From VFKU01 sp964411925 (lineage in GTDB: Bacteria; Hydrogenedentota; Hydrogenedentia; Hydrogenedentales; GCA-2746185), in assembly GCA_964411925.1 (NCBI GenBank), contig CAYPNI010000003.1, positions 1 to 64,000 on the forward strand: DNA of 64,000 nucleotides, read 5' to 3'. Shown here piece by piece: positions 60,574 through 64,000 of this stretch (the first letter of the stretch is position 1; each line of letters starts with the position of its first letter). A model generated the notes under the pieces. The model was given only the letters and a program-made list of their open reading frames with translations. It was not told the origin of the DNA and searched no databases. The position numbers were made by a program, and so were the translations under genes.

Positions 60574-61827
60574 TTGAGACCGGTGACACCCCAACCCGCC
60601 GTGATCACGGGCATCGGGGTGCTCGCGTGCAACGGCATCGGCCGCGAAGCGTTCTGGGGCGCGCTGGAGGCGGGCCGTTCGGGCATTCGGTTCATCGATC
60701 GCTTCGACACGAGCGAAATGCCGTGTCACATTGCGGGCCAGCTGTGGGACTTCAACCCGCTCGACTTCATCAGCAAGGCGAATCACAAACGTTGGCACCG
60801 CGCGGTTCACCAATCGATCGCGGCGGCCAAACTCGCGATCGACGACGCCGGGTTCGAACCGTGCCCCTATACCAACGAACGCGTAGCCGTGGGCGTGGGC
60901 ACGAGTGTGGGAAACCCCGACGAAACCTACCAACACTGGATGGAAGTCTACAAGGACAAAGGGTGGAAACACATTGACAAGCTCGCCTCGACGGCGAATT
61001 CGGGGCACGCCTCGACCGCGAACGTGTCCGCCCATTTCGGATACCGGGGCCCGGCCGTGACCATTGCGAGCGGATGTGCGACCGGACTCGACATGCTTCA
61101 TTGGGGGCGGGAACAGATCCGGCAAGGCCTGGCGGACGCCGCGCTCGTAGGCGCGACCGAGGCGCCGCTGGAAGAACTCGGATTCGCGGGCACGTGTTCG
61201 CTGGGCATTTTGTCGCAGGAGTCCAGCGAACCAGGGACGGCCATGAAGCCATTCGATTGCCGCAGCGACGGACTCGTGCTCGCGGAAGCGGCGGTCGTCC
61301 TCGTCCTCGAACGGGCAGACCACGCGCAGGCGCGCGGCGCGCGGATTCTCGGCGAAGTGGCGGGGTGCGGGTCGGCGGCGGAAGGCAACAACGCGATCGT
61401 GCTCGAGCGCGAGGGCGGCGCGGTGGCGCGTGCGATCACGGCCGCCGTGAATGACGCGGGGATGCGCCCGGAGGACATCGACTGCGCGCATTGCCACGGC
61501 GTGTCGTTGACGAATTACGACCGCTGCGAGACGCACGGCTACAAGCTCGCGCTGGGCGACCACGCCTACCGCATTCCGATCACGGCGACGAAATCGATGA
61601 TCGGGCAGGCCTACTCGTGCGGCGGGTTGCTGAGCGTGGCGGGCGCGCTGCTCTCGCTCGACCGCGGCATCGTGCCCGCGACGATCAATCACAACGAGCC
61701 CGACGCGGAATGCGATCTGGACTATGTGCCGGGTTTGGCGCGCGTGAACGACGCAAAATCGGCGCTGGTGACGGCGCTGAGTTTTGGAGGAACGCACGCG
61801 GCAACGGTCGTCCGGTGTTGGAATTGA
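60574..61827 (+). CDS. beta-ketoacyl-ACP synthase (FabF-like) with Cys-His-Gln active site
   Basis: A 417-residue ketosynthase that would condense acyl chains. TTG 60574 is chosen as start with GAGGAG 6 bases upstream. The fold is intact: AVITGIGVLACNG at the start, nucleophile Cys168 in IASGCATGLD, His308 in CAHCHGVSLTNYD, and ATKSMIGQAYSCGG where E. coli FabF has TKSMTGHLLGAAG. The second catalytic His is therefore Gln345, at the same 37-residue spacing from His308. Lys in TKSM is kept. The enzyme may be decarboxylation-impaired or a partner-type subunit. It is co-transcribed with the radical-SAM-like gene. Confidence 0.87.
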   Translation: MRPVTPQPAVITGIGVLACNGIGREAFWGALEAGRSGIRFIDRFDTSEMPCHIAGQLWDFNPLDFISKANHKRWHRAVHQSIAAAKLAIDDAGFEPCPYTNERVAVGVGTSVGNPDETYQHWMEVYKDKGWKHIDKLASTANSGHASTANVSAHFGYRGPAVTIASGCATGLDMLHWGREQIRQGLADAALVGATEAPLEELGFAGTCSLGILSQESSEPGTAMKPFDCRSDGLVLAEAAVVLVLERADHAQARGARILGEVAGCGSAAEGNNAIVLEREGGAVARAITAAVNDAGMRPEDIDCAHCHGVSLTNYDRCETHGYKLALGDHAYRIPITATKSMIGQAYSCGGLLSVAGALLSLDRGIVPATINHNEPDAECDLDYVPGLARVNDAKSALVTALSFGGTHAATVVRCWN

Positions 61828-61885
61828 CCGCCTGCGCGCGAAGGAGACGCGATAGGCGCGCGAGCGCGTGCCTCGAGCGAACACG

Positions 61886-64000
61886 ATGGACTTACTGATT
61901 CCATCCATATTGAACGGGTTGACGGCGCTGGTCTGCTTCGGACTGGCGGTGATGGTGCTCGTGCGCAACTGGACCAAGCGCACGCACCAAACCTTCGCCA
62001 TACTCGCGCTCGTCTTCATGACCTGGGCGGTCGCCGTGTTCGGCGCGTTGCAATCGCGCGACGAAGGCGTGCTCATCGTCTGGGTGCACATCGCCGAGTT
62101 CGTGGTGTGCTTCGGCTCGGCGGTCTTCTATCACTTCGTGGGCTACTTCCCGCGCGGCAAGTTCGACGGCGACGTGCGCATCCTGCGAATCCTGTATGCG
62201 GTCGGCATCCTCATGGCGCTCAACTCCCTGGGCCCGTGGTTTGTCGAGATCGTCGACATCACTCCTGGAAAACCGCCGATCATCCGCCACGACGACAGCA
62301 TTCTTGCGCTGCCGATTGTGCAACTGCTCGCGCTCATTCTGATTCACACCAACCTGCGCCGGAAATTCCGCGAAACGCAGGGCCTCGGGCGCCGCCAGAT
62401 TCAGTTCGTGATGACGGGCATTTACGGGATCGCGATCCTGTCCACGATCACGGCGGGGATCGAGCCGATCTTCGACATTCCGGTGTTCCAGGCCTACGGC
62501 CCGGTCGCCGTCATGCTGGTCATGGGCTTCTTTGCGTACGCCATGGTCCGGTATCACCTGCTGGATACGCGGGCGATGATCTCGCGGGCGTTCGTGTACA
62601 CGTTGGCGACGGCCTTCGTCATCGTGGTTTTCATCTCGTCTACCTATCTCGTCCGCTGGTTCCTCGATGAATCGACCGCGCTTGTCGATGTGTTTCCCGG
62701 AATACTGACGGCGTTCGTCGTCGCTCTCGTGTTCCAGGCGGTGAAGGAACAAGTCGCCAATCTGATCGAGGTCAGTTTCCTTCGCCAGCGATACAACGTG
62801 CGCGAGCTGTATACCCGGCTCGCCCAGCGATCGGCGGAAGTCATCGATCTCGAGTTGTTTCTCGCGAACGTTACCGCGGACATTCAACAAACGATCGGCG
62901 TGCGCACCGTGCGCGTATTGCTATTGGATCCGGATGACGCGTCAACATTGGTCACCGAGTTCACCAGCGTGCCGGACGAGCCTCCGATGCGTACGCGCGA
63001 ACACACGGTCCTGCTGGACTTTCTGCGCGAATACTCGCAACCGCTCATCCTCGAGCAGATCCTCCACGGCCGGCCGGACGAACGCATGGTGCGCGTGGCG
63101 AGTTGCCTCGCGGACCTCGAGGCCTTCTTCTGCCTTCCGCTCAAGACGGGCGACGGCCTGGTGGGCATCCTCACGCTCGGGCACAAGGACACGCACGACA
63201 TCTACTCCGAGCAGGAAATGGCCGCATTCCAGGCATTGGCCGGCCCGCTCGGAACGGCGATCGCCAACGCGCGGCTTTATCGCGCGCTGGCGCGCGTCCA
63301 CCTGCACCAGACCAACGTCTTCGGCCAGATGCGCGAGGGCGTGATCGCGGTGGATACCGCGGGCCGCGTGACGGTCGCGAACGACTCGGTGCGCCAGTGG
63401 CTGCCCAAGGTCTCGTTCGGGCAGCACCTGAACGATTTGCCGCCGGAGATCGCGGACCTGTTGCGCACGACGCTCGATCGCGAACTGCCCGTGAGCGACT
63501 TTGAAACGGCGATCCCCGGGCACGACGGCGAATCGATCCCGTTCATTATGTCGAGCTCGTGCCTGAAGACCGAGGACGGAAAGACGACGGGCGCGGTCGC
63601 GTTGCTGTACGACCTCTCGCTCATCAAGCGGCTCGAACGGAACGTGCAGCGCGCGGATCGCCTGTCCTCCATTGGCACGCTCGCGGCCGGCATGGCGCAC
63701 GAGATCAAGAACCCGCTCGTTTCGATTAAGACATTCACGCAGCTCCTGGCCGATCGCTACAAGGACCCCGAGTTCCGCGCGACGTTTGAGGAAGTGGTCC
63801 CGCACGAGGTGGACCGGATCGACACGATCGTGTCGCGCCTGCTCGATTTCGCGCGGCCGCGGCCCGTCGCATACACGCAGGTGAATCTGCGCCGCACGCT
63901 CGAGGAAGTGCTGGCGCTGCTGGAGAACCAGTTGCGCAAGGGGTTCGTCGAGATCAAGCTCGATTTTCCGGAAAAGCCGCTGTACGTGCTCGGCGACGAC
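61886..64000 (+). CDS. sensor histidine kinase with 7TM-like N-terminus, GAF and PAS domains (3' end cut by window)
   Basis: An NtrB-like two-component sensor, at least 705 residues and open to the window edge. Residues about 5-290 hold several membrane helices arranged like the histidine-kinase 7TM region. A GAF domain follows (about 325-470; VRTVRVLLLDPDDASTL, FFCLPLKTGDGLVGILTLGHKDTHDIY), then a PAS domain (about 475-590; MREGVIAVDTAGRVTVANDSV). The HisKA dimerisation helix carries the phosphorylated His in LAAGMAHEIKNPLVSIKTFTQLL. The ATPase domain is beyond the window. ATG 61886 follows the ketosynthase stop by 58 bases. A partner response regulator, probably sigma-54-type, may lie just outside. 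Confidence 0.87.
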   Translation, partial: MDLLIPSILNGLTALVCFGLAVMVLVRNWTKRTHQTFAILALVFMTWAVAVFGALQSRDEGVLIVWVHIAEFVVCFGSAVFYHFVGYFPRGKFDGDVRILRILYAVGILMALNSLGPWFVEIVDITPGKPPIIRHDDSILALPIVQLLALILIHTNLRRKFRETQGLGRRQIQFVMTGIYGIAILSTITAGIEPIFDIPVFQAYGPVAVMLVMGFFAYAMVRYHLLDTRAMISRAFVYTLATAFVIVVFISSTYLVRWFLDESTALVDVFPGILTAFVVALVFQAVKEQVANLIEVSFLRQRYNVRELYTRLAQRSAEVIDLELFLANVTADIQQTIGVRTVRVLLLDPDDASTLVTEFTSVPDEPPMRTREHTVLLDFLREYSQPLILEQILHGRPDERMVRVASCLADLEAFFCLPLKTGDGLVGILTLGHKDTHDIYSEQEMAAFQALAGPLGTAIANARLYRALARVHLHQTNVFGQMREGVIAVDTAGRVTVANDSVRQWLPKVSFGQHLNDLPPEIADLLRTTLDRELPVSDFETAIPGHDGESIPFIMSSSCLKTEDGKTTGAVALLYDLSLIKRLERNVQRADRLSSIGTLAAGMAHEIKNPLVSIKTFTQLLADRYKDPEFRATFEEVVPHEVDRIDTIVSRLLDFARPRPVAYTQVNLRRTLEEVLALLENQLRKGFVEIKLDFPEKPLYVLGDD

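Noticed and set aside
60523..62091. 522-codon minus-strand frame across the ketosynthase and the start of the kinase
   Set aside because: It crosses two genes with clear families on the other strand and has no recognisable domain.
1..64000. tRNA, rRNA, CRISPR arrays, prophage or transposase genes
   Set aside because: None was recognised on reading either strand; no cloverleaf-like sequence or integrase/transposase product was seen.

Overview
The window reads as GC-rich (about 60-65%) chromosomal DNA from a flagellated, Gram-negative (diderm) bacterium with aerobic metabolism. The outer-membrane traits are an LptD-like protein, an RND pump with a TolC-type channel, and several lipoproteins. 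Oxidative-stress proteins (Ohr, Dps), a CoA-dependent carboxylase pathway and molybdenum cofactor synthesis are all present. GTG and TTG starts are frequent, and genes are tightly packed with many 4-base stop/start overlaps. The gene mix would fit a deep diderm lineage such as Hydrogenedentota or its relatives, but this is a weak guess: no rRNA, tRNA or other marker gene was seen.

Region by region. (1) 0.2-14.2 kb, minus strand: a sigma-54 enhancer-binding regulator (11486-14173) sits upstream of a nine-gene co-directional block. The block runs Ohr, thioesterase, Tat-exported hydrolase, secreted isochorismatase-type hydrolase, secreted amidohydrolase, Dps, RND adaptor, RND pump and outer-membrane channel. 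A near-perfect -24/-12 promoter and an 18-bp palindrome lie exactly between regulator and block, which suggests one stress and efflux regulon. (2) 14.7-19.4 kb: methyltransferase, Gfo/Idh/MocA dehydrogenase, a membrane-anchored TPR-like protein, an SGNH hydrolase and a coiled-coil protein. (3) 19.5-27.1 kb, minus strand: an atu/liu-type operon (carboxyltransferase, acyl-CoA dehydrogenase, enoyl-CoA hydratase, biotin carboxylase/BCCP, AtuA family) for branched acyl-CoA or terpenoid catabolism, flanked and interrupted by palindromic repeats. (4) 27.4-32.3 kb: cyclase-family hydrolase, NTF2-like protein, lipoprotein, AsmA-like protein and M20 amidohydrolase. (5) 32.4-39.7 kb: a giant LptD homologue with an N-terminal beta-propeller and a tandem-repeat linker, an ankyrin/zinc-ribbon protein, and a tail-anchored coiled-coil protein. 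(6) 39.9-45.6 kb: RidA, a TPR/zinc metallopeptidase, and two large carboxypeptidase-regulatory-domain proteins, the second ending in a thioredoxin fold without cysteines. (7) 45.6-48.4 kb: moaA-moaC-mobA-moaD-moaE. (8) 48.5-51.3 kb: a small membrane protein and an acyltransferase/alpha-beta hydrolase fusion. (9) 51.4-56.9 kb: a flagellar operon (fliM, fliN, fliA, a small protein, a DUF6115-like protein, fliK-like, and an FlhB C-terminal paralogue). (10) 57.0-64.0 kb: polysaccharide deacetylase and GT2 glycosyltransferase, then a cysteine-less radical-SAM-like protein, a ketosynthase with a Cys-His-Gln triad, and an NtrB-like sensor kinase cut by the window edge.

The most unusual items are the sigma-54-linked stress/efflux block, the propeller-LptD fusion, the MoaD that continues past its Gly-Gly tail, and the pairing of a degenerate radical-SAM-like protein with an altered ketosynthase.
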